Below are positions 33,621-42,417 of a stretch of DNA of 64,000 bases, piece by piece; the first letter of the stretch is position 1; each line of letters opens with the position of its first letter. The stretch covers positions 1 to 64,000 of the forward strand of contig CAZYXV010000004.1 in NCBI GenBank assembly GCA_964651475.1, given 5' to 3'. Under the pieces are notes generated by a model that did not search any database, was not told where the DNA came from, and saw only the letters and a program-made list of their open reading frames with translations. Made by a program: the position numbers and the translations under genes. The stretch is from JBGSMF01 sp964651475. GTDB lineage: Bacteria; Chloroflexota; Anaerolineae; Fen-1058.

Positions 33621-34577
33621 ATGTCGAACACGGCTACCCGGCTCATCACGCTCATCATGTTGCTCCAGCGCCAGCCTAATCAAAAGGCAGCAGAACTGGC
33701 GGACAAGTTGGGTGTCTCGGTGCGCTCGCTGCATCGTTACATTATGATGCTGGACGAGATGGGCATCCCGATTTGCTCGGAACGCGGGCCTTATGGCGGC
33801 TTTTCACTCGTGCGAGGCTACAAGATGCCACCATTGGTCTTTACACCGGAAGAAGCGGTAGCCGTTTACCTGGGCACGAGCATCGTCCGAGAGATGTGGG
33901 GGCGGCTTTACCAGGAGGCGGCGCAAGGGGCGCTGGCAAAGCTCGATAATGTCTTGCCGGATGAACAGCGGCACGAGGTCGCCTGGGCGCGGCGCTCGAT
34001 TGTGGTGATGGGCGCGCAGCGCGCTCCGCTCGAACAACTGGCGACTTTTCTGGAAAAGCTCCGCCGCGCCATCCGCGAGCAGCGGCGCATCACCATGGTC
34101 TATCGAAACCCTAGCCACCCAGACTCGCGGCAGCGCGAGGTAGATCCTTATGCGCTGGTGCACCGTTGGAACTGGTGGTACGTCGTGGGGCATTGTCACC
34201 TGAGAAATGCCATACGCGCCTTCCGCGTGGATCGTATTGCCGAGCTGGCGCTGCTCGACAAGACGTTCCAGGCGCCAGCGGATTTCGACGCGCGAGAGTA
34301 CATCGGCGACTTTCAGTCTCAGGCTCAGGTGCAGGTACGGATGCGCTTTACACCGGAGGCCGCGCCGGCCGCGCTCGATAACCGCGCCTTGTGGCAGACG
34401 TTCGAGGAGCAATCTGATGGCTCGGTGATTGTCACCGTGACCCTGCCGGATTTGCAGTGGGCCGCTTCGATGGTGTTGAGTTATGGCCCCATTGTCACCG
34501 TGCTCGAGCCGGAAGAGTTGCGCCGCGCGGTGCGCGAATGGGCCGGCGCCACTGCCGGATTGTACGCGCCGAAATAG
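33621..34577 (+). CDS. HTH/WYL-domain transcriptional regulator (YafY type)
   Basis: A 318-residue protein. The N-terminal winged helix (RLITLIMLLQRQPNQKAAELADKLGVSVRSLHRYIMMLDEMGIPICSERGPYGGFSL) matches the DeoR-like HTH_11. The WYL domain covers about 140-225 (RRITMVYRN; VDPYALVHRWNWWYVVGHCHLRNAIRAFRVDRI), followed by the WCX domain to the end. WYL domains sense nucleic acid or nucleotide ligands. GyrI-like genes on both sides make a ligand-sensing cluster; this protein probably controls the small GyrI gene 66 bp downstream and perhaps the divergent one. Confidence 0.92.
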   Translation: MSNTATRLITLIMLLQRQPNQKAAELADKLGVSVRSLHRYIMMLDEMGIPICSERGPYGGFSLVRGYKMPPLVFTPEEAVAVYLGTSIVREMWGRLYQEAAQGALAKLDNVLPDEQRHEVAWARRSIVVMGAQRAPLEQLATFLEKLRRAIREQRRITMVYRNPSHPDSRQREVDPYALVHRWNWWYVVGHCHLRNAIRAFRVDRIAELALLDKTFQAPADFDAREYIGDFQSQAQVQVRMRFTPEAAPAALDNRALWQTFEEQSDGSVIVTVTLPDLQWAASMVLSYGPIVTVLEPEELRRAVREWAGATAGLYAPK

Positions 34578-34643
34578 ACGAGTGGTCAAACGAGGATACA
34601 CCCAGCGCGGTGTTCCCATTCAATCAAATTATGGAGGAATATC

Positions 34644-35108
34644 ATGTCGTACAATTGTCAAATCAAACAACAGTCCGCACAACCTACCTTGTCCATCCGG
34701 ACCAAGATGACTGTGCAAGACCTGCCCCAGGCCTTGGGCAAAGCCTATGGCGACATTGCTCAATATTTGGGCCAGATGGGAGAGCAGCCCGGCGGGCCGC
34801 CGTACGCCGCCTACTATAATATGGACATGCAGAACCTGGACGTTGAGATGGGCTTTCTCGTTTCCAAAAAGCTGCCCGGCAAAGGAGAAATTCAATCCAC
34901 TGAAATCCCAGGCGGCAAGCTTGCCAGTTGCATTCACATCGGCCCCTACAGCGACGCCGCGCCGGCCTACGAGGCGCTTACGCAGCACGTTAAAGACAAC
35001 GGCTACGAACCCAGCGGCGTGGCCTACGAGATGTATTTGAACGACCCGGCTCAAACACCCCCACAAGAGCTCCAGACCCAAATCGTGTTTCCGCTCAAAG
35101 CCGCCTGA
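34644..35108 (+). CDS. GyrI-like small-molecule-binding protein
   Basis: A 154-residue stand-alone GyrI/effector-binding domain: LSIRTKMTVQDLPQALGKAYGDIAQYL, then PPYAAYYNMDMQNLDVEMGFLVSK, GGKLASCIHIGPYSDAAPAYEALTQHVKDNGY and YEMYLNDPAQTPPQELQTQIVFPL. The conserved Glu and Tyr of the binding pocket are present (VEMGF, YEMYL). Such proteins bind lipophilic compounds and some hydrolyse them. A GGAGG-type site precedes the ATG. It follows the WYL regulator, which commonly neighbours this family. Confidence 0.9.
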   Translation: MSYNCQIKQQSAQPTLSIRTKMTVQDLPQALGKAYGDIAQYLGQMGEQPGGPPYAAYYNMDMQNLDVEMGFLVSKKLPGKGEIQSTEIPGGKLASCIHIGPYSDAAPAYEALTQHVKDNGYEPSGVAYEMYLNDPAQTPPQELQTQIVFPLKAA

Positions 35109-35166
35109 TCGAGTGCGCTGTGGCCTGCCGCGCTTTGCTTGGGCGCGGCAGGCCGAAAGACTTGCA

Positions 35167-35952
35167 ATGGTAAAGGCCACTCTACAACGCCGGTATTACT
35201 GGCAACGATGTGTTTATACAGCGCGTGTTCTCGTTTTTATCCTGGTCGGCTTGACATCCTGTATATCTGGACCGAAAGCGACCAGTACGCCTATACCCAC
35301 GCCTGTGGCAACCCCCACCACCCCCTTGCCAACCAAGCCACCGCCGCCTGAAGGCTGGGAACTCGGATGGTTGAAAGGCATTCCATGCCGCCCGCCATGT
35401 TGGGAGGGAATCACGCCAGGGCAAACAACCGCCGCTGAAGCCGTTGAAATGCTGAAAAACCATCCTTGGGTTGCCACAACAAGAAAGTTTTCGTTGGGTG
35501 AGGATGGAGCAATAGCTTGGAAATGGGTCAATGAGCAGGAGGGAGGAGAAATAGGATTTTGGAGCCAGCCACCTCAAGTTGTCTTTAGCATCCGACCTGG
35601 TTTCCCGCGATACTTTAGATTTAGTGAGGTTATCGAGGCCTATGGTGAGCCGAGTCACATCATAGCGATGGCTTACTACGGCTCTGACATAGATGGTATC
35701 TTTTACGAACTTGAAATTGTGTACCGCCCTCAGGGGTTCATCTTGAAAGCAATCTATTCAGGCAAGCCAGATTTGACGCTGGACACACTTGTGAGCGTCA
35801 CTTTCTTTGCGCCCGAGGACAAGCTGTATCTTGCGGCTTTCAGTGATCCTGGTAGGGCTGTTCCGTGGCAGGGTTTCAAGGGCTATGATTTTTACTGCAG
35901 GAACAGGGATGATGATGATAGGGATGCGTGCCACGGCAATGGGGGCAACTGA
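35167..35952 (+). CDS. Predicted exported lipoprotein-like protein, 261 aa
   Basis: The N-terminus MVKATLQRRYYWQRCVYTARVLVFILVGLTSC is a basic region plus hydrophobic stretch ending in LTSC, a plausible lipobox. A Thr/Pro linker (STPIPTPVATPTTPLPTKPPPP) leads to a soluble domain with GIPCRPPCWEGITPGQTTAAEAVEMLKNHP, a pattern common in Anaerolineae surface proteins. A Glu/Trp-rich core follows, and the end is Asp-rich (NRDDDDRDACHGN). The function is unknown. The start at 35167 was chosen to place the signal; an upstream frame from 35113 lacks a ribosome site. Confidence 0.65.
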   Translation: MVKATLQRRYYWQRCVYTARVLVFILVGLTSCISGPKATSTPIPTPVATPTTPLPTKPPPPEGWELGWLKGIPCRPPCWEGITPGQTTAAEAVEMLKNHPWVATTRKFSLGEDGAIAWKWVNEQEGGEIGFWSQPPQVVFSIRPGFPRYFRFSEVIEAYGEPSHIIAMAYYGSDIDGIFYELEIVYRPQGFILKAIYSGKPDLTLDTLVSVTFFAPEDKLYLAAFSDPGRAVPWQGFKGYDFYCRNRDDDDRDACHGNGGN

Positions 35953-36087
35953 GCAAAGCATGTGAAAAGGGTAAAATCGAGCCGCATGACTATCGTCGCC
36001 GCTTGAGACATTCCACTGTTGTTTTTGCCCCGCCAAAAGTGTGGTATAGTAGAGCACATTCATCTTTCGTCGAAGGTGCATCTGCTA

Positions 36088-37458
36088 ATGCTGCGTGGCC
36101 TGCGTCTTGAATCTGCCGAGCGGCGCGTGATTCTATCCGCCCTCATCGTGGCCGCCGGATTTGCCGCGGCCAAATTCACCGGCGTGCTGGATGATTTCAT
36201 CGTGGCGCGCGTCTTTGCCAGGCGCGAACTGGATGCCTACTATGCCGCGTTTGGCCTGCCCGATTTGCTCTTTACGCTCATTGCCGGCGGAGCGTTGGCC
36301 GCCGCTTTCATCCCCGTATTCACCGGCTACCTGGCTGCCGGCGAGCGCGCTGGCGCGTGGAAGCTGGCCTCGTCTGTAGTGAACCTCGCCTTTCTCGTCA
36401 CGCTGGCGGCCTCAATCCTGGCTGCGCTGATCGCGCCCTGGCTGGTGCAAAGCTTTGTCGCGCCGGGCTTCCCGCCCGATCAACAACTCCTCACCGCCAA
36501 CCTCATGCGCATCATCCTGATCTCTACGGCCATTTTCTCGGTGAGCGGCATTGCGATGAGCGCGCTGCAGGCCAACCAGCACTTTCTGCTGCCCGCGCTG
36601 GCCTCTGTGATGTACAACCTGGGCATCATTGGGGGAGCCTTGTTCCTCACCCGCCCCGCCGTCCTCGAATTTCCGCTGGATATTCGCGTGCAGATTTGGC
36701 CGGTCAGGGCATTGGGTGTATACGGGTTAGCCGTGGGCGTCGTCGGCGGCGCGGCCATGCACTTGCTCATCCAGGTACCCGGCCTGCTCCGTTTTGGTGC
36801 GCGCTGGTCGCCGCACATCACGCTATCTGATCCGGCCCTGCGCCGCGTGTTGAGCTTGCTTGGGCCACGCCTCTTGGGATTGGGCGTGGTGCAACTGAGT
36901 ATGCTCATCACAAATAACCTGGCCTCGCGTCTAGAGACCGGCAGCGTGATGGGACTGGCGCTGGCGTGGCGCTTGATGCAGATGCCCGAAACCATCATTG
37001 CCACCGCCGTTGGCACGGCCGTCTTTCCCACGCTCAGCGAACTGGCCGCGCAAGGCCAGCTCGCCGGGTTGCGCGCCATGATGCGCAAGACGTTGGGCGC
37101 GATTGTGCTGATCAACGCGCCGGCTGCCGTCGTGTTGATCGTGTTGGGGCGGGAACTGGCTGGGCTGGCATTTGGCGCAGAAAGCGCCGGCGTGGTAGCG
37201 TGGGCGCTGCAATTTTACGCGCTGGGATTGGTGGGCCATTCCGCGCTCGAGGTGGCCGCGCGGACCTTTTACGCGCAGCAAGACACGCGCACCCCGCTCC
37301 TCGTCGCCGCTGCCGCGATGGTCATTGCCATCGCCGCCAGCCTGGTGTTGATGCGTCCGCTGAGCTATGGCGGCCTGGCGCTGGGCAACGCCATCGGGTT
37401 CACGGTAGAATCCGGCGTGCTGGTCTGGCTGATGGAGCGGCGGCTGCGGGGCAAGTAA
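36088..37458 (+). CDS. murJ: Lipid II flippase MurJ
   Basis: A 456-residue MATE-like membrane protein of the MviN/MurJ family with about 13-14 helices. Family marks include FIVARVFARRELDAYYAAFGLPDLLFTLIAGGALAAAFIPVFT at the start, VQSFVAPGFPP, and RTFYAQQDTRTPLLVAA. MurJ moves lipid-linked peptidoglycan precursor across the membrane. A TATAGT lies 38 bp upstream of the ATG, but no good -35 is seen. The next gene is a methyltransferase with no clear functional link. Confidence 0.93.
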   Translation: MLRGLRLESAERRVILSALIVAAGFAAAKFTGVLDDFIVARVFARRELDAYYAAFGLPDLLFTLIAGGALAAAFIPVFTGYLAAGERAGAWKLASSVVNLAFLVTLAASILAALIAPWLVQSFVAPGFPPDQQLLTANLMRIILISTAIFSVSGIAMSALQANQHFLLPALASVMYNLGIIGGALFLTRPAVLEFPLDIRVQIWPVRALGVYGLAVGVVGGAAMHLLIQVPGLLRFGARWSPHITLSDPALRRVLSLLGPRLLGLGVVQLSMLITNNLASRLETGSVMGLALAWRLMQMPETIIATAVGTAVFPTLSELAAQGQLAGLRAMMRKTLGAIVLINAPAAVVLIVLGRELAGLAFGAESAGVVAWALQFYALGLVGHSALEVAARTFYAQQDTRTPLLVAAAAMVIAIAASLVLMRPLSYGGLALGNAIGFTVESGVLVWLMERRLRGK

Positions 37459-37482
37459 CACGGCACAACACACGAGGTATTC

Positions 37483-38070
37483 ATGCAACGTCTGTGGTGG
37501 AATCTAATCTACCTGGTTCGCAAAACGCCGTGGGATACCGGCGTGACGCCGCCCGAGGTGCGCGCCGTCGTCGAAAGCGGGCAGCTCAGGCCGGGCCGTG
37601 CGCTGGATTTGGGCTGCGGCACCGGCACGAACGCGATTTACCTGGCTCGACACGGCTTTGACGTGATTGGGGTAGACATTTCGTCGCGCGCCATTGCGCA
37701 CGCCCGGCGCAAAATCAAGCGAGCTGGGCTGGACGGGCGCGCCCTGGTCTATGCGGGCGATGTGGCGCGCCTGGGCACGCTGCCAGTCAATGGACTGTTC
37801 AACCTGGTGCTGGATATAGGCTGCCTGCACGTCCTGGATTCGCCTGCGCGTCAATGTTATGCGGAGGGAGTCATACGGCGATTGCAGCCCGGCGGCCTAT
37901 ACATGGTGTACGCCTTTGGCCCGCGTAAACACACGGGTTGGGAAATGGGCCTGTCGCCCGAAGAAGTAGAGCAACTGTTCAGGCCCTGGCTGGCGCTGCG
38001 CCACGTGGCTCACGGCCAGGATCAAGGCGGCGTTGCATCGGCCTGGTACACGTTTGAAAAGGCCGTGTGA
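37483..38070 (+). CDS. SAM-dependent methyltransferase, class I
   Basis: A 195-residue methyltransferase: motif I is ALDLGCGTGTNAIYLARHGFDVIGVDIS, then AIAHARRKIKRAGL, with DIGCLHVLDSPARQCYAEGVIRRLQPGGLYMVYAFGP as motifs IV to VI. The form is that of the thiopurine-methyltransferase-like / TehB group, with the N-terminal WNLIYLVRKTPWDTG. The substrate is unknown. It follows murJ by 24 bp and is probably cotranscribed with it. Confidence 0.88.
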   Translation: MQRLWWNLIYLVRKTPWDTGVTPPEVRAVVESGQLRPGRALDLGCGTGTNAIYLARHGFDVIGVDISSRAIAHARRKIKRAGLDGRALVYAGDVARLGTLPVNGLFNLVLDIGCLHVLDSPARQCYAEGVIRRLQPGGLYMVYAFGPRKHTGWEMGLSPEEVEQLFRPWLALRHVAHGQDQGGVASAWYTFEKAV

Positions 38071-38086
38071 CCTTTGTCCTGTCTTG

Positions 38087-38095
38087 TGTTATAAT
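38087..38095 (+). promoter_or_regulatory. Extended -10 promoter of prfA
   Basis: TGTTATAAT (TGn plus a perfect TATAAT at 38090-38095) lies 96 bp upstream of prfA. No matching -35 is seen, which is normal for extended -10 promoters. The leader would be about 90 nt. Confidence 0.65.
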
Positions 38096-38137
38096 AGCGT
38101 CACAGGCACGTTTCCGCTCTGCCCCGCGGCAGACAAA

Positions 38138-38197
38138 ATGCATACAAAAAAGATGAGCGGCCCGCAAGGCCGCTTTTGTGTGGAGTGGTTATGTTAG
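38138..38197 (+). CDS. Candidate leader ORF ending in UAG at the prfA start
   Basis: ATG at 38138 opens a 19-codon frame, MHTKKMSGPQGRFCVEWLC, that stops with TAG at 38195-38197, seven bases past the first base of prfA and in another frame. A second ATG at 38153 is in frame. No strong ribosome site precedes either. Within it, AGCGGCC and GGCCGCT (38156-38174) form a hairpin followed by TTTTG. RF1 is the factor that reads UAG, so feedback on prfA is conceivable. This is a hypothesis; the frame may be chance. Confidence 0.3.
   Translation: MHTKKMSGPQGRFCVEWLC
38156..38177 (+). terminator. Terminator-like hairpin in the prfA leader
   Basis: The 7-bp stem AGCGGCC / GGCCGCT with loop CGCAA is followed by TTTTG, between the prfA promoter and its ribosome site. 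The U-tract is short, so termination would be partial. It could be an attenuator or a chance GC hairpin. Confidence 0.4.
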
Positions 38198-39261
38198 ACA
38201 AGTTAGAGGGCATCGCGTCCCGCTACGACGAATTGAACAGGCTCATGACCGAGCAAGCGCTGGCCGACTATACGCAGTTAAAAGAATATGGCCAGGAGCG
38301 CGCCGAGCTAGAGCCGGTGGTCGAAGCCTATCAGCGCTACAAGACGCTCCGCGCCGAGCTAGAGGGCGCGCGCGCGCTGGCCGAGGCTGACGATCCGGAC
38401 ATGGCGGCGCTGGCGCGCGACGAAGTCGCCGGGCTGGAGGCCGGGCTGCAAAACAAGTGGGAGGAACTCAAGCAGCTGCTCCTGCCGCGCAATCCGAACG
38501 ACGACAAAAACGTCATTGTAGAAATCCGCGCCGGCACTGGCGGCGAAGAAGCCGCGCTGTTCGCCGCGGACCTGTTCCGCATGTACACGCGCTACGCCGA
38601 ACTCCACAACTGGAAATTTGAAATGCTTTCGTCGAACGAGACCGGCATTGGCGGCTACAAGGAAATAATTTTTTTGCTCAAGGGCAAGGGCGCTTACAGC
38701 CGCCTCAAGTACGAAAGCGGCGTCCATCGCGTGCAGCGCGTGCCGGTCACCGAATCTTCGGGCCGCATCCACACCAGCACGGCTACGGTGGCCGTGCTGC
38801 CCGAAGTGGACGAGGTCGAAATTGACATTCCCGAAAAAGACATTGAGATGGAAGTCTACAAGAGCGCCGGCGCCGGCGGCCAAAACGTGCAAAAGAACTC
38901 GACCGCGGTGCGCATCCGCCACCTGCCCACCGGCCTGGTAGTGCAATGCCAGGACGAACGCAGCCAGCTCCAAAATCGCATGCGCGCCATGTCCATCTTG
39001 CGCGCGCGCCTGTACGATATCGAACAGCGCAAGCGCGACGAGCAAATCACCGCTGAGCGCCGCAGCCAGATTGGCTCTGCCGAGCGCAGCGAAAAGATTC
39101 GCACGTACAACTTTCCGCAAAGCCGCATCACCGACCATCGCATTGACCAATCCTATTATGGCTTCAAAATGATATCTATCCTCGACGGCGTACTGGATGA
39201 CATTATTGATGAACTGGCCACGCGCGATCAGGCCGAAAAACTGCAAGCGGCAGGGTTGTAA
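38191..39261 (+). CDS. prfA: Peptide chain release factor 1
   Basis: A 356-residue class I release factor. It carries the GGQ tripeptide at 229-231 in SAGAGGQNVQKNSTAVRIRH, which triggers peptide hydrolysis, and the RF1-type PxT codon-recognition motif as PVT at 185-187 (VQRVPVTESSGRIH). The missing -2 insertion and the QKRDEQITAERRSQIGSAERSEKIRTYNFPQ end are typical of RF1, which reads UAA and UAG. The start at 38191 follows GGAG. It leads an operon with prmC, whose product methylates the GGQ glutamine. Confidence 0.97.
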   Translation: MLDKLEGIASRYDELNRLMTEQALADYTQLKEYGQERAELEPVVEAYQRYKTLRAELEGARALAEADDPDMAALARDEVAGLEAGLQNKWEELKQLLLPRNPNDDKNVIVEIRAGTGGEEAALFAADLFRMYTRYAELHNWKFEMLSSNETGIGGYKEIIFLLKGKGAYSRLKYESGVHRVQRVPVTESSGRIHTSTATVAVLPEVDEVEIDIPEKDIEMEVYKSAGAGGQNVQKNSTAVRIRHLPTGLVVQCQDERSQLQNRMRAMSILRARLYDIEQRKRDEQITAERRSQIGSAERSEKIRTYNFPQSRITDHRIDQSYYGFKMISILDGVLDDIIDELATRDQAEKLQAAGL

Positions 39262-39275
39262 AGTCAAATCTCAAA

Positions 39276-40118
39276 ATGTACCCAGGGCCATTAAAAGATG
39301 CGCTTGACAAAGCGACGCGGAAACTCGAACAGGCTAATGTAGATAGCCCGCGCCTGGCGGCCGAGGTGCTGCTGGCGCACGTCTTGAATGTCTCTCGCGC
39401 TCATCTCCTGGCGCATCTGGACCAACCCCTGGCTCACCCGTCCACTTTTCACTCCCTCGTTGACCGCTGCGCGGGCGGCGAACCGCTCGCCTACGTGACC
39501 GGCCGCAAAGCATTCTACGACCTGGAGCTGAGTTGCGACCCGCGCGCCCTCATCCCTCGCCCGGAAACCGAGTTGCTCGTTGAGACTCTTTTAACTTTTC
39601 ACCTGCCGCCTGTCTTTAACGCCGTAGATGTTGGCGCCGGCACGGGCTGCATCGCCATCACGCTGGCGGCGCAGCGGCCCGCCGCGCGCGTCTATGCCAC
39701 AGACATCTCGCCGGAAGCGCTGGAACTGGCGCAGCGCAACGCCCGGCAAAACGGCGTGAGCAGCCGCGTCACCTTCCTGCTCGGCGATTTGCTCGACCCG
39801 CTGCCCGAACCGGTTCACGCTATCGCGGCCAACCTGCCCTACGTAACTACTTCCGAGTGGCGCGCGCTGCCGGATCACATTCGCCTGCACGAACCGCGCC
39901 TCGCGCTGGATGGGGGCGAGGACGGCCTGGACTTGATTCGCCGGCTGTTGGTTGCCGCGCCCACTCATCTTTTGCCTGGCGGCGTGATCGTGTTGGAAAT
40001 TGGCGCCGCGCAAGGCCAGGCCGCGGCGCAGCTCGCGCGCGCCGCGTTCCCTCTCGCGCGCGTCAGCGTCAGGCCAGATTACGCCGGCCTGGACCGGCTG
40101 GTGATGATTGAGACATAA
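39276..40118 (+). CDS. prmC: Release factor glutamine methyltransferase PrmC
   Basis: A 280-residue protein. The N-terminal helical domain ends near AYVTGRKAFYDLELSCDPRALIPRPETELLVE, a PrmC hallmark. The catalytic domain has motif I DVGAGTGCIAITLAAQRP, ATDISPEALELAQRNA, and the substrate motif as NLPY (AANLPYVTTSEW) in place of the common NPPY. It uses SAM to methylate the Gln of the GGQ loop in RF1 and RF2. Position 15 bp after prfA is the classic arrangement. The NLPY variant keeps the Asn and Tyr, so activity is expected. Confidence 0.95.
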   Translation: MYPGPLKDALDKATRKLEQANVDSPRLAAEVLLAHVLNVSRAHLLAHLDQPLAHPSTFHSLVDRCAGGEPLAYVTGRKAFYDLELSCDPRALIPRPETELLVETLLTFHLPPVFNAVDVGAGTGCIAITLAAQRPAARVYATDISPEALELAQRNARQNGVSSRVTFLLGDLLDPLPEPVHAIAANLPYVTTSEWRALPDHIRLHEPRLALDGGEDGLDLIRRLLVAAPTHLLPGGVIVLEIGAAQGQAAAQLARAAFPLARVSVRPDYAGLDRLVMIET

Positions 40119-40124
40119 ACATTT

Positions 40125-40931
40125 ATGGCACACTATGATTTAATTGCGTTCGACCTGGACGGCACGTTGATGGAAGACGGGCGCCCCTTTTCACCGCGCG
40201 TGCGCCGCGCGGTGGCCGAGGCGCGCGCGTGCGGCGCGCACGTTACGGTGGCCACCGGCCGCAGCTATGCTTCCACCCGGCCCTTTGCCCAAGACCTGGA
40301 GATTACAGAGCCACTCATCTGTTACCAGGGGGGATTGATCGTGCAGCCCGCCGGGCAGATATTGCATCGCATCGCGTTGCAGCGCCACCTGGCCGCGCGC
40401 GTCCTGGCTCTGGCTGAGGAACGCGCCTGGCACGTGGTGCTCTATCTGGACGGCCAGGTCTATGTGAGGGAATGGCGCCATCCAGACGCCTTTTACACTG
40501 CCATGATTAATCCCGGCGCGCAGCACGTGACCGATTGGCGCGCGCTGCTCGACCGCGACCCCGACAAGGTGTTGTTGATCGCGGACAACCCGGAACAGGC
40601 CGACGTGATGTACACGGAGATGCAGTATCAGTTTTGCGGCCTGACGCAAGTTATGCGCTCGCACGCCCTGTTTGTCGAAGCGAATCCGTTGGAAGTGGAC
40701 AAGGGCGCGGGCCTGGCCTGGCTGGCAAATTACCTTTCTGTGCCGCGAGCGCGCGTGATGGCCGTGGGCGATCACGACAACGACGCGCCCATGCTCGCCT
40801 GGGCCGGCCTGGGTGTGGCCATGGGCAACGCCAGCCCGGCTTGCAAGGCCGCCGCCGATTGGATCGCCCCGACGGTGAGCCAGGATGGCGTGGCGGCCGC
40901 CATCGAGCGCTTTGTGCTGGACCAGCATTGA
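40125..40931 (+). CDS. HAD-superfamily phosphatase (Cof type)
   Basis: A 268-residue HAD hydrolase of subclass IIB. Motif I is AFDLDGTLMEDG, motif II VTVATGR, and the motif III/IV region KGAGLAWLANYLSVPRARVMAVGDHDNDAPMLAWAGLGVAMGNASPACKAAADWIA. A Cof-type cap lies between. Substrates of this group are sugar phosphates, flavin precursors or similar. It follows prmC by 6 bp. Its stop codon overlaps the -35 of the next promoter. Confidence 0.9.
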   Translation: MAHYDLIAFDLDGTLMEDGRPFSPRVRRAVAEARACGAHVTVATGRSYASTRPFAQDLEITEPLICYQGGLIVQPAGQILHRIALQRHLAARVLALAEERAWHVVLYLDGQVYVREWRHPDAFYTAMINPGAQHVTDWRALLDRDPDKVLLIADNPEQADVMYTEMQYQFCGLTQVMRSHALFVEANPLEVDKGAGLAWLANYLSVPRARVMAVGDHDNDAPMLAWAGLGVAMGNASPACKAAADWIAPTVSQDGVAAAIERFVLDQH

Positions 40932-40956
40932 CGCGCCCGCACCTTTTGGTTATAAT
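40928..40956 (+). promoter_or_regulatory. Consensus promoter of the restriction-modification operon
   Basis: TTGACG (40928-40933) and a perfect TATAAT (40951-40956) with a 17-bp spacer lie 54 bp upstream of the methylase start. This is one of the best sigma-70-type matches in the window. Confidence 0.8.
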
Positions 40957-41009
40957 CTCAAAGCCGTTTGTTGACGGCGAGAGAGGAAATAATCGGTCAG
41001 GTTGGCAAA

Positions 41010-42417
41010 ATGTCCCGCCTATCTACTTTGGAAGATATTGACTATCTTGATGCTCAACTGCTGCAACACTTGCAAAACAAAATTGCAGTTGATACAACCC
41101 TGACGCGCTCTATGGTCAGCTTTCAGGCCAATAAAGATCGAGCGGCGTATCGCTGGTATAAATATAAAGAGGCGTTTTCCGCTTCTCTGGTCGAGTATCT
41201 GTTTAACCGATACCAGATCACGTCAGGTAGAATCCTGGACCCCTTTGCGGGAAGTGGAACGGCTTTGTTTGTCGCCGCCGAGGCCGGTATAGATGCGGAT
41301 GGCATTGAGCTGCTTCCTGTTGGGCAGCAAATCATTGCCGTTCGAGAATGTATAGAGAACAAACTCACGCCGGATGATCTGCTCGCCATCAAGCGTTGGA
41401 CGCAAACACGTCCCTGGAAATCGCTCAACACGCCGCGTCCTCTGACGGTGCTGCGAATTACAAGAGGCGCGTATCCGGAGCAAACACACCAAGCCATCGA
41501 GCAATACATGGGCGCGTGGCAACACGAAAATGAGCAGGTGCAGATTATTTTACGCTTTGCGTTGTTATGTGTTCTCGAGTCTATCAGCTATACCCGTCGG
41601 GACGGCCAATATCTTCGTTGGGATTATCGCTCCGGGCGACAGCAAGGTAAAAAAAACTTTAACAAAGGCCCGATTCCAGATTTTGACGAGGCTATCTGTA
41701 CCAAACTGGACGAGATTTTGCAGGACTTGTCCACCGAGGAGCGGGGACAAATGGAACTTTTCCCCGTGGAGCATGCTAGAGGCGCAATTCGTCTTTACAA
41801 TGGTTCTTGTTTGGACATGTTGCCCACACTGCCTGGCGATTATTACGACGCCATCAATTACTTCTCCGCCTTATTGCAATCGTTATGACTATACCCGGAC
41901 GTATGCGCTAGAGTTAGCGGCGCTTGGCATTGGAGAGCGAGAGTTAATCGAACTCAGACAACACATGCTGAGTTGCACAGTGGAGAATCGCCCCAAAGAC
42001 TTGATAAAGATCAATCCACACTGGGCGGAGGCCATCGCCGCAGCAGATCGCCAAGATCTGCTGCAAACCATCCTGGGATACCTGGAAAACCAAAAAGCGC
42101 AAGGCTTGTTAAATAACAATGGCATTCCCAGAATGGTGCGGGGGTATTTTTACGAGATGGCTTGTGCCATACTCGAGTGCGCGCGCGTGCTAAAAGCGGG
42201 CGCTCCGCTCATCATGATAAATGATAACGTTCGATACGCTGGGGCAAGCATTTCAGTGGACCTGATACTTGCGCATATCGCCGAACAGTTGGGGTTTTGT
42301 GTTGAAAACATTCTCGTCCTTCCTGGCGATAAGGGGAATAGCAGCCAACAAATGGGCGAACACGGGCGCGCACCTTTGCGGAAATGCGTATACATCTGGA
42401 GAAAAACCAAGCTATGA
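41010..42417 (+). pseudogene. DNA methylase of an AvaI/BsoBI-type R-M system, frameshifted
   Basis: The first part (41010-41888) has DPFAGSGTALFVAAEAGIDADGIE (SAM-binding motif I) and reaches GDYYDAI before running out of frame. From about 41857 the next frame continues with ITSPPYCNRYDYTRTYALEL: SPPY is the catalytic motif IV of N4-cytosine methylases. One extra base in the AA at 41856-41857 (ATCAATTACT for an expected ATCATTACT) explains the break exactly. The second part ends at 42417, overlapping the endonuclease ATG. A broken methylase beside an intact nuclease would normally be lethal, so a sequencing or assembly error is a serious alternative. An upstream TTG at 40968 is another possible start. 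Confidence 0.85.

Noticed and set aside
39776..39860. PrmC called inactive because of NLPY instead of NPPY
   Set aside because: Asn and Tyr that hold the glutamine are kept, and the operon with prfA is intact, so loss of function is not supported.
40968..41009. TTG at 40968 as methylase start
   Set aside because: No ribosome site at fitting distance, and it lies too close to the expected transcription start; kept only as an alternative.
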